From positions 462,501 through 526,500 of the forward strand of contig CANJKZ010000068.1 of assembly GCA_947471745.1 (NCBI GenBank): a stretch of DNA of 64,000 nt, written 5' to 3'. The notes under the pieces were generated by a model. It saw nothing but the letters and a program-made list of their open reading frames with translations, was not told the DNA's origin and did not search any database. This DNA is from Closterium sp. Naga37s-1 (taxonomy: Eukaryota > Streptophyta > Zygnematophyceae > Desmidiales > Closteriaceae). Shown here one piece after another: positions 10,449-20,149 of the stretch. Every line of letters starts with the position of its first letter. The first letter of the stretch is position 1. Made by a program: the position numbers and the translations under genes.

Positions 10449-11295
10449 CAAGCACCAGCTCCAACGCCAGCCGCCAGCACCAGGCACCAGCACGAGCGCC
10501 GTCGCGCCAGCACCAGGCTCCAGCACCAGCGCCAGCCGCCCGCACCAGCACTAGCTCCAGCGCCGCCACGCCAGCACCAGGCACCAGCACCAGTCGCCAG
10601 CACCAGCACCAGCACCAGCCGCCAGCACCAGCACCAGCGCCAGCCGCCAGCACTAGCACCAGCGCCGTCAAGCCAGCACCAGGCACCAGCACCAGCGCCA
10701 GCCGCCCGCACCAGCACCAGCTCCAGCGCCGCCACGCCAGCACGAGGCATCAGCACCAGGCACCAGCCCTACCTGTGACCAGCAGCCCCACCTGTGACCA
10801 GCAGCTCCACCTGTGACCAGCAGCCCCACCTGTGACGAGCAGCCCCACCTGTGACTAGCAGCCCCACCTGTGAAGGACTGTACAGGGACCATCGTGGGTG
10901 GGGGGGGGTTTGGAGGAAGAACGGGGGGGAGGGAGTGCGGTTCCAGGGGGCGGTTGAGATGGGGGGTGAGGTTAAAAGGGGGTGGTTGATTGGGGTTGGG
11001 GATGTGGGGGTTAGTAAGAGGGGACGCCGCGGCCACCCCCCCACCTCCTCTCCTCATTCCCCACTCAACCCCCCCCTTCGTAAAAGTGGGTTAGTAAGAG
11101 GGGACGCCGCGGCCACCCCCCCACCTCCTCTCCTCATCCCTCACTCACCTCCTCCTGCGTTCTTATCTCCTCTCCTCTCCTCTCTCCCTCTCGCCTCCTC
11201 CTCCTCGCGTACCCCTCCGCCGTCTTCAACAGCGCCCGCTATACCCTTTCAGGGGGTGTGACTTACTCTAGCTGTGTGCTGCAGGCAGTTAAGGG
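10449..11295. repeat. repeat-rich stretch between copia copies
   Basis: 10449-10760 is a GC-rich CCAGCACCAG tandem repeat resembling a copia leader, though no primer site precedes it. 10770-10872 holds five copies of a 19-bp unit beginning CACCTGTGACCAGCAG. 11011-11140 holds two copies of an 80-bp unit starting TTAGTAAGAGGGGACGC. No coding domain is recognised. Confidence 0.6.
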
Positions 11296-11450
11296 GGTGT
11301 GTCGCGATATATATTTGATATATATGTATAACTGCCTGTAGCGCTAGCTTTAGTGTAGTTATGCCTTCGTAACATTGGTGGTGCACTTTTGTTAGTTTGC
11401 TATTTGTACCTTAAGTTCTGTAGTGAACACCAATCATTCTCGACATTTCT
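11296..11450 (+). repeat. divergent LTR-like segment
   Basis: A TTAAGGGGGTG tract is followed by TGTGTCGCGATATATA, and the segment ends near TTCTCGACA. The downstream GGCACAAGC and GCCTAGGTCC resemble the post-LTR leader starts of Cop1 and Cop2. It may be the decayed 5' LTR of the second Cop1 copy. No TSD was established. Confidence 0.35.
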
Positions 11451-11529
11451 CCTTGGCACAAGCTACTCACGATACCCTTGGCCTAGGCTACTAAGCCTAG
11501 GTCCTTCTTAAACCCGGTTACCAGCTAAG

Positions 11530-12062
11530 CTAGTCTCGTGACACGCTGCCCCTGCAGCCCGTGGGCGCTGCCCCTGCAGCCCGTACGCCGCCCTGCAAAG
11601 CCGCGCGTCGCCCCTGCAGCCCGTACGCCGCCTTGCAGAGCCGCGGGTCGCCCCTGCAGCCCGTCGGCGCTGCCCCTGCAGCCCGCGCGCCGCCCTGCCA
11701 AGCCGCGCCTTGCCCCTGCAGCCCGTACGCCGCCCTGCAGAGCCGCGTGTCGCCCCTGCAGCCCGTACGCCGCCCTGCAGAGCCGCACGTCGCCCCTGCA
11801 GCCCGTGGGCGCTGCCCCTGCAGCCCGCGCGCCGCCCTGCCGAGCAGAGCGTCGCCCTTGCAGCCTGGGCGCCGCCCTACCGAGCCGCGCGCCGCCCCTA
11901 CAGCCCGCGCGCCGCCCTGCCGAGCTGCGCGTCACCCCTGCAGCCCGCGGGCGTCGCCCCTGCAGCCCGCGCGCCGCCCTGCCGAGCCGCGCGTCGCCCC
12001 TGCAGCCACGGCCGCGCGCAATCCTAAACCCTACATAATAAAAAAAAAAAAAAAAAAAAAAA
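11530..12062 (+). repeat. leader minisatellite of the second Cop1 copy
   Basis: More than ten imperfect copies of a roughly 42-bp GC-rich unit (CCCCTGCAGCCCGTACGCCG type) are followed by a run of A near 12040. The unit differs from the 3610-3960 leader, but its position before the gag region is the same. Long frames through it are repeat artefacts. Confidence 0.65.
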
Positions 12063-12272
12063 CTATTGTTACTGCTGGTGGAGGTGCTGCTGGGAGTGCT
12101 GGAGGTGCGGCCGCCCAGCCCCACTGAGCCGCCCTGCTGCTGCTACTACTCCTGCTGCTGCTACTCGTGCTACTGCTGCTGCTGGTGGAGGTGCTGCTGG
12201 GAGTACTGGAGGTGCTGCTGGTGCTGGAGGAGCAGGAGGTGCTGGACCTACTCCTGACCGTCGCTGTCTGTC

Positions 12273-13241
12273 ATGGCCACTATCACGGCAGTTGCTGCGG
12301 CCAGGGGTGGACAGCAGCAGGCACTACCTCTCCCCGACGACCCCACCCCTCAGCAGCATCGTGAGAGGGTTGTTCAGCGAGGCAGGCCTGGTGGTGGAGG
12401 TTATCGTTGTGTTAAGGCTGCTGCTCTTGGAACTAGTGAGTCTGCTGCCGCTCTAGGTGCTAGTGAGTCTGCTGCTGCTCTAGGTGCCCGTGAGTCTGCC
12501 GACGCTCTAGGTGCTAGTGCGTCTACTGCCACAGGTCCTGCCTCCGCTGAGGTCTTGCACACTTTCACACTTGACTCAGGCGCGTCACGTTGCTTCTTTC
12601 GTGATTGCACCACAGTCACACCACTCACAGCACCTGTCCCAGTCTCACTGGCTGACCCCTCTGGGGGCCCAGTAGTTGCGAGAGCGTCCACGGTCCTCCC
12701 TTGTCCAGCAGTCCCCTCCGGTTCTCTGTCAGGTCTCCACCTCCCCACTTTCTCAACAAACTTGGTGAGAAACGCTGCCATTCAGGATGTCTGGGTTGAT
12801 ACCTTTATTCCAAGAGGGCAGCGTGTGGCGATCTGTACGTGCTCCCGGACTGGCCGTCACCTGGCTACGTTAACTCGACAGCCTGGGTCTAGTCTGTACA
12901 CACTGACCACTGCGTCTGCACAGGTGGCTGAGTCAGGTCAGGTGGCTGCGTCGAGTCGGGCGTCTGCGTCGGGACAGTTAGCTGCGTCTTGCTCGTGCAG
13001 AGTACTCACGCACGAGACTCAGCGCTGGCACCACCGTCTTGGTCACCCCTCCCTGCCGCGTCTACGCAGTATGCACTCCCGTCTCCTTGTCTCTGGCCTC
13101 CCCAGGACCCTGCCCCCCCTGCTGCGCTCGCTTGCCCCGACGTGCCTTCCTTGTGTCGAGGGGCGGCAGCGCGCCGCTCCTCACTCCTCCGAGTTTCCTC
13201 CGACCACTGCTCCTCTGCAGACTCTCCACCTGGACGTGTGA
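12273..13241 (+). pseudogene. truncated Gag, protease and pre-integrase, Cop1 second copy
   Basis: The ATG at 12273 opens a frame that lacks the Gag capsid region. It goes from a short QQQALPLPDDPTPQQ remnant to tandem ALGASESAA repeats, then the protease (FTLDSGASRCFF) and the integrase HHCC start (RWHHRLGH, CLPCVEG). It stops after LHLDV at a TGA where WGP is expected. Deletion of the capsid and zinc knuckle implies a Gag-less remnant. Confidence 0.7.
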
Positions 13242-13970
13242 GGCCCGGCCCCAGTCGGTAGAACGGACCAGGAGCGCTACTTCCTGCTGGTTGTTGACGA
13301 CTACACACGCTACACCACCGTCTTCCCCTTGCGGCGCAAGGCGGACGTCAGCGGTGTTTTGATCCCTTGGATCCGTGCTACTCGTCTCCAGCTGCACGAG
13401 CGTTTTCAGCAGGACTTCCCAGTCCTGCGTCTGCACTCTGACAGAGGTGGTGAGTTCTCCTCTGGCATCCTTGAGACGTTCTGTCAGGACAAGGGCATCG
13501 CCCAGTCGTTCACGCTTCCGGCCTCTCCGCAGCAAAATGGGATCGCTGGGCGTCGCATTGGCCTGATCATGGAGGTTGCTCGTACCTCCATGATCCATGC
13601 GGCTGCTCCCCATTTCCTGTGGCCGTTTGCGGTCCGATACGCCGCGCATCAGCTCAACCTCTGGCCCCGTGTCTCTGCTCCAGAGACCTCGCCCACACTC
13701 CGTTGGACAGGACAGCCTGGTGATGCGTCGTCGTTTCGGGTCTGGGGCGCGCTCTCCCTTGTTCGCGATACCAAAGCGAGCAAGCTCTCTCCTCGCACTC
13801 TCCGATGTGTCTTCCTGGGCTTCCCCACCGACGCTCTGCCCTGGTAGTTCTACCACCCTGCCTCGCGTCGTGTTCTGTCCTCTCAGGACGTCACCTTTGA
13901 CGAGTCGGTCTGTTACTACCGACTTCACCCGCACGCGTCCCACCCGGTCCCCCTCGCGCCTCTCTTCCTG
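13242..13970 (+). pseudogene. integrase core, Cop1 second copy
   Basis: The frame resumes after the TGA with ERYFLLVVDDYTRYTT, LHSDRGGEF and an NGIAGRRIG segment in which the usual catalytic Glu of the AERRIG motif is Gly. It stops at a TAG near 13845, inside the expected LPGWQFY region. At least two nonsense changes plus the Glu loss make this integrase dead. Confidence 0.7.
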
Positions 13971-15300
13971 GTGCCAGTCCCCCCCTCGGTAGACCCCCTT
14001 CCCCCACAGGGTCCTGCTCCCTCAGGTGTGTCTCAGGTAGACCCACCCCCCTTGGATGAGCCAGTGGAGATCTCTTCTGACTCCTCTGATCCAGCTGAGG
14101 GGAGTGACACCGCCGCCGACGACACGGCGACCACTCGCCGCACTCCTCGCTTGGAGCCCCCCCCGGGTTTCTTGCCTCGACCGTCTTCGCCACCTCCGCA
14201 GCCTGCTGCTGTGGACTCTGGAGCTGAGGCTGCTAGAGCTGGGCCTGGGGGTGGTGCATCTGGGGGTGTCCGCTCTCCTCTTTTGGCTACCCCCCCCCCG
14301 GTTTCCCGCCTCTGCAGCCTTCTGCAGTGGACACTGGAGCTGAGACTGAGGGTGTAGGGACTGAGGGTACTGAGCCTGCGGGTGCTGGGACTGAGGGTAC
14401 TGAGCCTGCGGGTGCTGGGACAGAGGGCACTGAGCCTGCGGGTGCTGGGACTGAGGGTACTGAGCCTGGTGGTGCTGAGGCTTCGGGTGCTGACTCTGGG
14501 GGTGCTGCGAGTCCTTCTGGAGGTCGTGGAGCTGGAGGTACTGGAGCTACTAGGCCTGGAGGTACTACTGGAGGTACTAGAGCTACTACTGGTGCTGGAG
14601 GTACTGGAGATGCTGCTGGTGCTGGAGGTGCTGGAGCTGGAGGTACTAGAGGTGCTTCTGGTACTGGAGGTGCTCCAGCTACCACTACTGGAGGTACTGG
14701 AGCTGGACAGCCACCGCAGACTGCTCTACTTGAGACGCTCTCGCCGCAGGCTATTCGTGCGTGGGTCGTTCGGCGAGGCAGTCCTGGTGGTGGAGGGTAC
14801 GGTCCTGCTGGTGCTGGAGCTACTAGTCCAATTGGTACTGGAGGTGCTGCCGGTGCTGGAGGTACTGGAGCTGGAGGTACTAGAGCTGCTGGTGCTGGAG
14901 GTACTACTGTTAATGGAGGTGCTGGGGGTACTGGAGCTGCTGGCACGGGAGGTGCTGGTGCTACTGGTGCTGGAGCTGCGGGAACTGCTGACCCTGGAGG
15001 TGCTGGTGCTGCTGGTGCTGGAGGCGTTGGAACAAGTGGTGCTGCTGGTGCTGGAGGTGCTGGAGGTGCTACTGGTGCTGCTGGCACGGGAGGTACTGGA
15101 GGTACTACTGGTGCTGGAGGCGCTGGAGCTGGAGCTGGAGGCACTGGAGGTACTGGAGGTACTACTGGTGCTCGAGGTGCTGGCGCTGTCGGAGCTCGTG
15201 GTACTGGAGGTGCTGGTGCTACTGGTGCTGGAGGTGTTGCAGGGGGTACTGGAGGAGCTGCTCGTGCTGGAGGTACGGGAGCTACTGGTGCTCTTAGCCA
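13971..15300 (+). other. long repeat-encoded linker, Cop1 second copy
   Basis: After a Ser/Pro-rich segment the frame carries GTEGTEPAGA repeats (about 14340-14480) and then roughly 250 residues of GAGGTGAGG-type Gly/Ala/Thr repeats to about 15300, interrupted once by a PQAIRAWVVRRGSPGGGGY motif. It is the longest INT-RT linker in the window and probably disordered. Confidence 0.6.
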
Positions 15301-17611
15301 CCTTCTCAGTCTTCCGCCAGGTGCTACTGACTTCCCTGTGGCAGGTACTACTCCTCAGTTACTGTTTCCACCGGCGGACCAGTCGCAGCCGCCACTGCTA
15401 CCGGACTCCCCACTGCCTCCTCCTGCTCCTTACACTGCGGTGACACAGTCCCTGACTGAGCGTCGAGAGCCTGAGACTCGTGCTTCCACCCCTGAGCGTC
15501 GAGAGCCTGAGTCTAGCTTTGACCTTGAGCCCGAGCCTAGAGCTGCTGTCCGTGCTCGTGTTCCTCGTGTTCGTCGTCCACGTGCTCCAGCTGTCTCGGG
15601 CACTCACGATATGACACTCCGTCCTTCCTCTGTTCCACACCGTGTTGTCCTACCGTTACCTCCTGTGTCCTCTCTTCCTGACGTTGCTGACCCTCCGTCT
15701 GACCTTGCTCGTGCGTCCAGTCCGACTGTTACTCGCTTCCTTGCTACGGTTGTGACAGACCCTACGTTCTCGTCTCCTGCTGCGTCTGCCTTAGTCGCTG
15801 AGCTCGTTGACTTTGCTACTGTGTACCGCCTAGACTACCTTGCGAGCCTTGTCTCTGACCCTGCCCCTGCCTGTCCTCCGTCCGTCGGGGGTGAGACTGC
15901 CCTTGGCTGTACTGCCCTTGGCTGTGACGTTCTTGAGGACAGACAGGAGGATCTGGAGTGCCTTGCGGCCGCTTCACCCCATCACGCGACCATGCTCCTT
16001 GCCCCTGAGGGAGACCCGGATGCACTTGACATCCCCACCCCGCGCTCCTACAGGGAGGCGATTTCGGGTGAGTACTCCTCTCAGTGGCAGACAGCCATGG
16101 ACGCAGAGATGGCTTCCTGGAAGTCCACAGGCACCTACGTCGACGAGGTTCCCCCACCTGGGGCAAACATCGTCAGTGGCATGTGGATTTTCAGGGTGAA
16201 GCGGCCGCCGGGTTCTCCGTCTGCCTTCAAGGCACGTTACGTTGCTCGAGGCTTCAGTCAGCGTGAGGGGGTCGACTTCTTTCAGACCTTCTCCCCCACC
16301 CCAAAGATGACCACTCTTCGGGTGTTGCTACACGTTGCAGCTCAGCGTGACTACGAGCTGCACTCCCTCGAATTCTCGACAGCTTTCTTGCAGGGTAGCC
16401 TCCACGAGGCCATCTGGTTGTGCCGTCCACAGGGCTTCACTGGGTCGTTTCCTGAGGGTATCCAGTGGAGCCTACGGCGACCAGTGTACGGCCTGCGTCA
16501 GGCGCCCCGCGAGTGGCACGACACACTGAGGACGACACTTGCGGCTCTTGGGTTTGCTCCTTCGACTGCTGACCCGTCGCTGTTTCTACGCACCGACACT
16601 TCTCTGCCGCCGTTCTACATCCTCGTGTACGTCGACGACTTGGTTTTTGCTGCTGCTGACACTGAGGCACTGGCCCTAGTGAAGTCGGAGCTGCAGGAGT
16701 GACACACATGCACTGACCTGGGTGAGCTGCGAAGCTATCTTGGCTAGCACATCACCCGGGACAGAGCACGGTGCACCATCACCCTTACTCAGTCACACAT
16801 GGTGCACCAGGTCCTTCAGCGCTTCCGCTTCACGTACTCCTCGCCACAGCCCACTCCTCTGGCTACCGGCCACTCGCTCTCAGCTCCACCTTCGGACGAG
16901 TCCGTAGAGCCGAGTGGTCCGTACCCAGAGCTTGTGGGTTGCCTCATGTACCTGATGACGTGCACATGACCTGACCTCGCGTACCCTCTCAGCCTCTTGG
17001 CTCGCTACGTGGCACCTGGTCGACACCGAAAGGTGCACTTTGATGCTACGAAGAGGGTACTGCGTTACTTGTGCAGCACATCGGGCATGGGGCTCGTGCT
17101 TGGAGGACGGGGTTCAGTGGTCCTCACAGGACACTCTGACGCTTCTTGGGCCGACGACCAGGCGACTCAGCGTTCGTCACAGGGCTACACCTTTAGTCTT
17201 GGCGCTGGTTCTGTCTCGTGGAGGTCCACTCGTTCTTCTTCTGTGCTTGGTTCTAGCTGTGAGGCCGAGATCTACGCTGGGGCCATGGCTGCACATGAGC
17301 TACGCTGGCTGACCTACCTGCTGACCGACTTGGGGGAACGGCCTCGTTCTACTCCAGTTCTGTACGTCGACAACAAGGCAATGCTTGCCTTGTGTCGCGA
17401 GCAGAGACTGGAGCACCGAACAAAGCACATTGCTCTTCGCTACTTCCTTGCACGTGAGCTGCAGCAGCGTGGTCAGCTGCGCCTTGCTTTCGTGGCCTCT
17501 CGGGCCAACACTGCTGATGTCTTCACCAAGGCCCTTGGGGCTGGTGATCATCAGCGTTTCTGCACTGCTCTTGGGCTTGTGCCCTCTCTGCCTCACCTGC
17601 TGGTTGCTTGA
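15301..17611 (+). pseudogene. reverse transcriptase and RNase H, Cop1 second copy
   Basis: RT motifs are clear: WQTAMDAEM, VARGFSQREGVDF, LHSLEFSTAFLQG and YVDDLVFA. The frame stops at TGA (16700-16702), and further stops follow near 16745 and 16968. RNase H is open at 16997-17611 with GHSDASWADD, CEAEIYAG and VDNKAML. Several stop codons separate the catalytic parts. The 3' UTR to 17850 ends in a TATGGGGGTG tract. Confidence 0.8.
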
Positions 17612-17856
17612 CTTGCTCTTGTTGTACACTGATATATATCTTTATACCTACTTATTTACTCTTGCTAGGTTGTGATCAGTGTACTGCCTTGCTATTATAA
17701 CTCTCCATGTGAACTGGCTTTGTGGCCGCTTGCTTGTGCTCAGATTGTGTGGTGTCCTTGAGATCCACCCTGAGCTTTGCTTTGCTTGTTCTCTTGCTTG
17801 ACTGGTCTTGTGACCGTCTGTTGTGTTTGCTATCTCCCACTTAGCCTATGGGGGTG

Positions 17857-18585
17857 TGTCAAACTGTACCGTAATCCTCCGTATATAAGACCCTAGGGTC
17901 TTATGATAATCACCCCTAAAAAGGGTAGGGGGTATAATTAAATGGTATCTTTTTTAGAAGACCCGGGTCTGTTCATATTGACATTTATAAGAATGTAGTT
18001 TTGGAGCTCAAAGAAGTGATTTGGAATGCTCCGTTTTTAGCTCCTCCCAAAAATACTCGAATTGGTCTCCACACGGGCCGAACCCACGTCATCATGAACC
18101 CTATCTGGGAGCCTCCTCCCATTGGCCACCAACACCACTTGGTGTTCACACGACAGCGCAAGGCACCGTTTGATGGCCTCGGCCTTCACACCCTATGCAC
18201 GCTTCGTGCGGGCTGCAATGTCATGGAAAGGGCGGGATCTTCCAGACACCCCTATTGTATTCTGGCACGTCCTTGTTTATCGGGCTGACTTGTTCAATTG
18301 CACTCCTGTAAATTCCGCACTTCTCTTGGATGTGGGGGGGTCTTATAATGTTAGGAGCCATTTAGGGGGGTATAACTCAGATGTACTTGAATAGAGTACC
18401 CGGGTCCGTATTATAGACCCGGGGGTCTACAACTGGGGGGGGTCCTATATACGGGGGATTACGGTATGTTTGTCTTATCTCTAGGCTATAGTGGGTTAGC
18501 CTACAAGGGGTACAACACTTTAGGGTTAGGTACTTGTACTCATGCATGCTACCTAGTCCATCACTCCTGCCTGCTTATTCTAACA
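17857..18585 (+). repeat. LTR of the second Cop1 copy, split by a MITE
   Basis: The LTR starts TGTCAAACTG after the polypurine tract, is interrupted by a 596-bp DNA element at 17869, and resumes at 18467 (TGTTTGTCTTATC) to end CTAACA at 18585. Without the insert it is of the same size class as the other LTRs and has the same GTACTTGTAC core. Confidence 0.7.
17869..18464. mobile_element. TA-flanked MITE with TACCGTAATC termini
   Basis: The ends are inverted repeats of about 25 bp: CCGTAATCCTCCGTATATAA on the left, and a right end matching its complement with a few changes. A TA dinucleotide flanks each side (17867-17868 and 18465-18466). TA target duplication and this terminal sequence suggest a non-autonomous Tc1/mariner superfamily element, possibly pogo-like. 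Short open frames near 18001-18394 show no transposase motif that I recognise. Confidence 0.75.
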
Positions 18586-18690
18586 TAGGCTGTAGTGGGG
18601 TAGCCAATATGGGGTACAGCCCCTTTTAGGGTTTCATACTTGTACCCAACACTTTCCTAGTTGATTCATCCCTGCCTAGTATTTCAGACA
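18586..18690 (+). repeat. truncated 3' LTR of Cop1
   Basis: This 105-bp segment matches the 3' part of the 3363-3496 LTR with one difference (CAGACA for CAAACA). It lacks the first 29 bp and abuts directly on the end of the preceding LTR. AACCA follows, matching the left flank of Cop1. Confidence 0.75.
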
Positions 18691-18728
18691 AACCAAGTTG
18701 CTCAGACCGGCCGTTCTTCAGTCGTCAG
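18691..18728. other. 38-bp island of host sequence
   Basis: This short stretch between Cop1 and Cop2 contains AACCAAGTTGCTC, similar to AACCAAGTCGCTC in the B/C spacer near 48650. It ends in the GTCAG target duplication of Cop2, so it is a remnant of the spacer downstream of unit A. Confidence 0.65.
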
Positions 18729-18879
18729 TGTCAAACATTTATATATATGTTAGTGTTATTACTAGGCTGTAGTGAGGTAGATAGTGTGGGGTATAACCCC
18801 TTAGGGTTTTCCTCTTGTACCAACTCTCTCGATACTCGAACTCACCCTTGCCTAAGTCTCGACATGGCATCTAGAGCAC
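18729..18879 (+). repeat. Cop2 5' LTR and primer binding site
   Basis: The 136-bp LTR (18729-18864) is followed at once by TGGCATCTAGAGCAC (18865-18879), a degenerate initiator-tRNA-Met primer site. Confidence 0.85.
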
Positions 18880-18949
18880 TAAGGTCTCTAGGACCTAAGA
18901 ATAGGGCCCACCTTTAACTAACTTACCTCACCTACGGCCTCACTGCCTG

Positions 18950-20040
18950 CCTGCATGCCCTGCCTGCTGCCCGCGCGCGCCTCAGCTGCTTGCGCGCGTC
19001 ACCTTTTATTTTTCGCGCGCGTCACTACTGCAGCCGCCTTAGGAGCTCGCGCGCGCCTCGGCCACTCCGTAGCCCGCTGTAGCGCCGCGCGCCGGCCCGC
19101 TCGCGCAGTCCGCGTCGAGCCCGAGTAGCCCGTCGCCGTGTGCGGCCCGCTTAGGCCCCGCGCGCCGCGTCTGTCGCCAGCGCGGCCCGCTACTGAGCCG
19201 CGCGCCGAGTCCGCCGCCCACGCAGCTCGCTGCTGTCCTGCGAGTCGCGTCGGCCGCCTGCGCGGCCCGCTGCTGCTGAGCCCGCTGCCTTAGGAGTGCG
19301 AGCGGCCTGCACCTGCCTAGCGCGCCGCCTCAGGAGCTCGCGTGCGGCCAGCTGCCCCTGGTGCAGCCGCCCGTGGACCCAGAGCAGCCGCCCCTGGCCC
19401 CTGAAGCAGCCGCCCCTGGAGCAGTCGCCCCTGGACCCAGAGCAGCCGCCCCTGGCCCCTGAAGCAGCCGCCCCCGGTGCAGCCGCCCCTGGACTCCGTG
19501 CAGCCGCCCCTGGACCCAGAGCAGCCGCCCCTAGACCCAGAGCAGCCGCCCCTGGCCCCTGCAACAGCCGCCCCTGGAGCAGCCGCACCTGGACCCCGAG
19601 CAGCCGCCCCTGGCCCCTGAAGCAGCCACCCCTGGAGCAGCCGCCCCTGGACCCAGAGCAGCCGCCCCTGGCCCCTGAAGCAGCCGCCCCTGGTGCAACC
19701 GCCCCTGGACTCCGTGCAGCCGCCCCTGGACCCAGAGCAGCCGCCCCTGGCCCCTGCAGCAGCCGCCCCTGGAGCAGCCGCCCCTGGACCCAGAGCAGCC
19801 GCCCCTGGCCCCTGCAGCAGCCGCCCCTGGAGCAGCCGCACCTGGACCCCGAGCAGCTGCCCCAGGTCCCTGAAGCAGCCGCCCCTGGTGCAGCCGCCCC
19901 TGGACCCTGGAGCAGCCGCCCCTGGACCCAGAGCAGCCGCCCCTGGCTCCTGCAGCAGCCGCCCCTGAGCAGCCGCCCCTGGACCCCGTGCAACCGCCCC
20001 TGGACCCGCGACGCCGCCCCTGGACCCCGTGCAGCTGCCC
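18950..20040 (+). repeat. Cop2 leader minisatellite
   Basis: About 1 kb of GC-rich tandem repeats in two zones: GCGCGC-rich sequence to about 19350, then many copies of CCGCCCCTGGACCCAGAGCA-type units. Frames through it encode only Pro/Ala/Gln-rich repeats and merge with the downstream polyprotein frame. This occupies the place where the capsid part of Gag lies in Cop1 and Cop3. Confidence 0.65.
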
Positions 20041-20149
20041 GCCGAGTGCCGGCCCTACTCGCCCGGCGAGCGCCTGCTCTTCCCGCCACTGGTGAGCACC
20101 TGCCTTGTTTGCGCGCTGCCGCGCCATCTGCCTGCCTGCCTGCCGCGCC

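Larger units (their letters stand above)
3363..18690 (+). mobile_element. Cop1, compound Ty1/copia structure
   Basis: The outer boundaries are an LTR at 3363-3496 and a 5'-truncated LTR at 18586-18690. Over 105 bp these differ at one base, and AACCA direct repeats (3358-3362 and 18691-18695) flank the whole. Inside lie two plus-strand gag/pol regions (about 3997-10187 and 12273-17611), each in PR-INT-RT-RH order, and further divergent LTRs at 10315-10448, about 11296-11450 and 17857-18585. One insertion followed by nested insertion or LTR recombination is the simplest account. The exact history is unresolved. Confidence 0.7.

Noticed and set aside
18001..18394. transposase gene inside the MITE
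   Set aside because: The short frames show no DDE motif or DNA-binding domain I recognise, and the element is only 596 bp.
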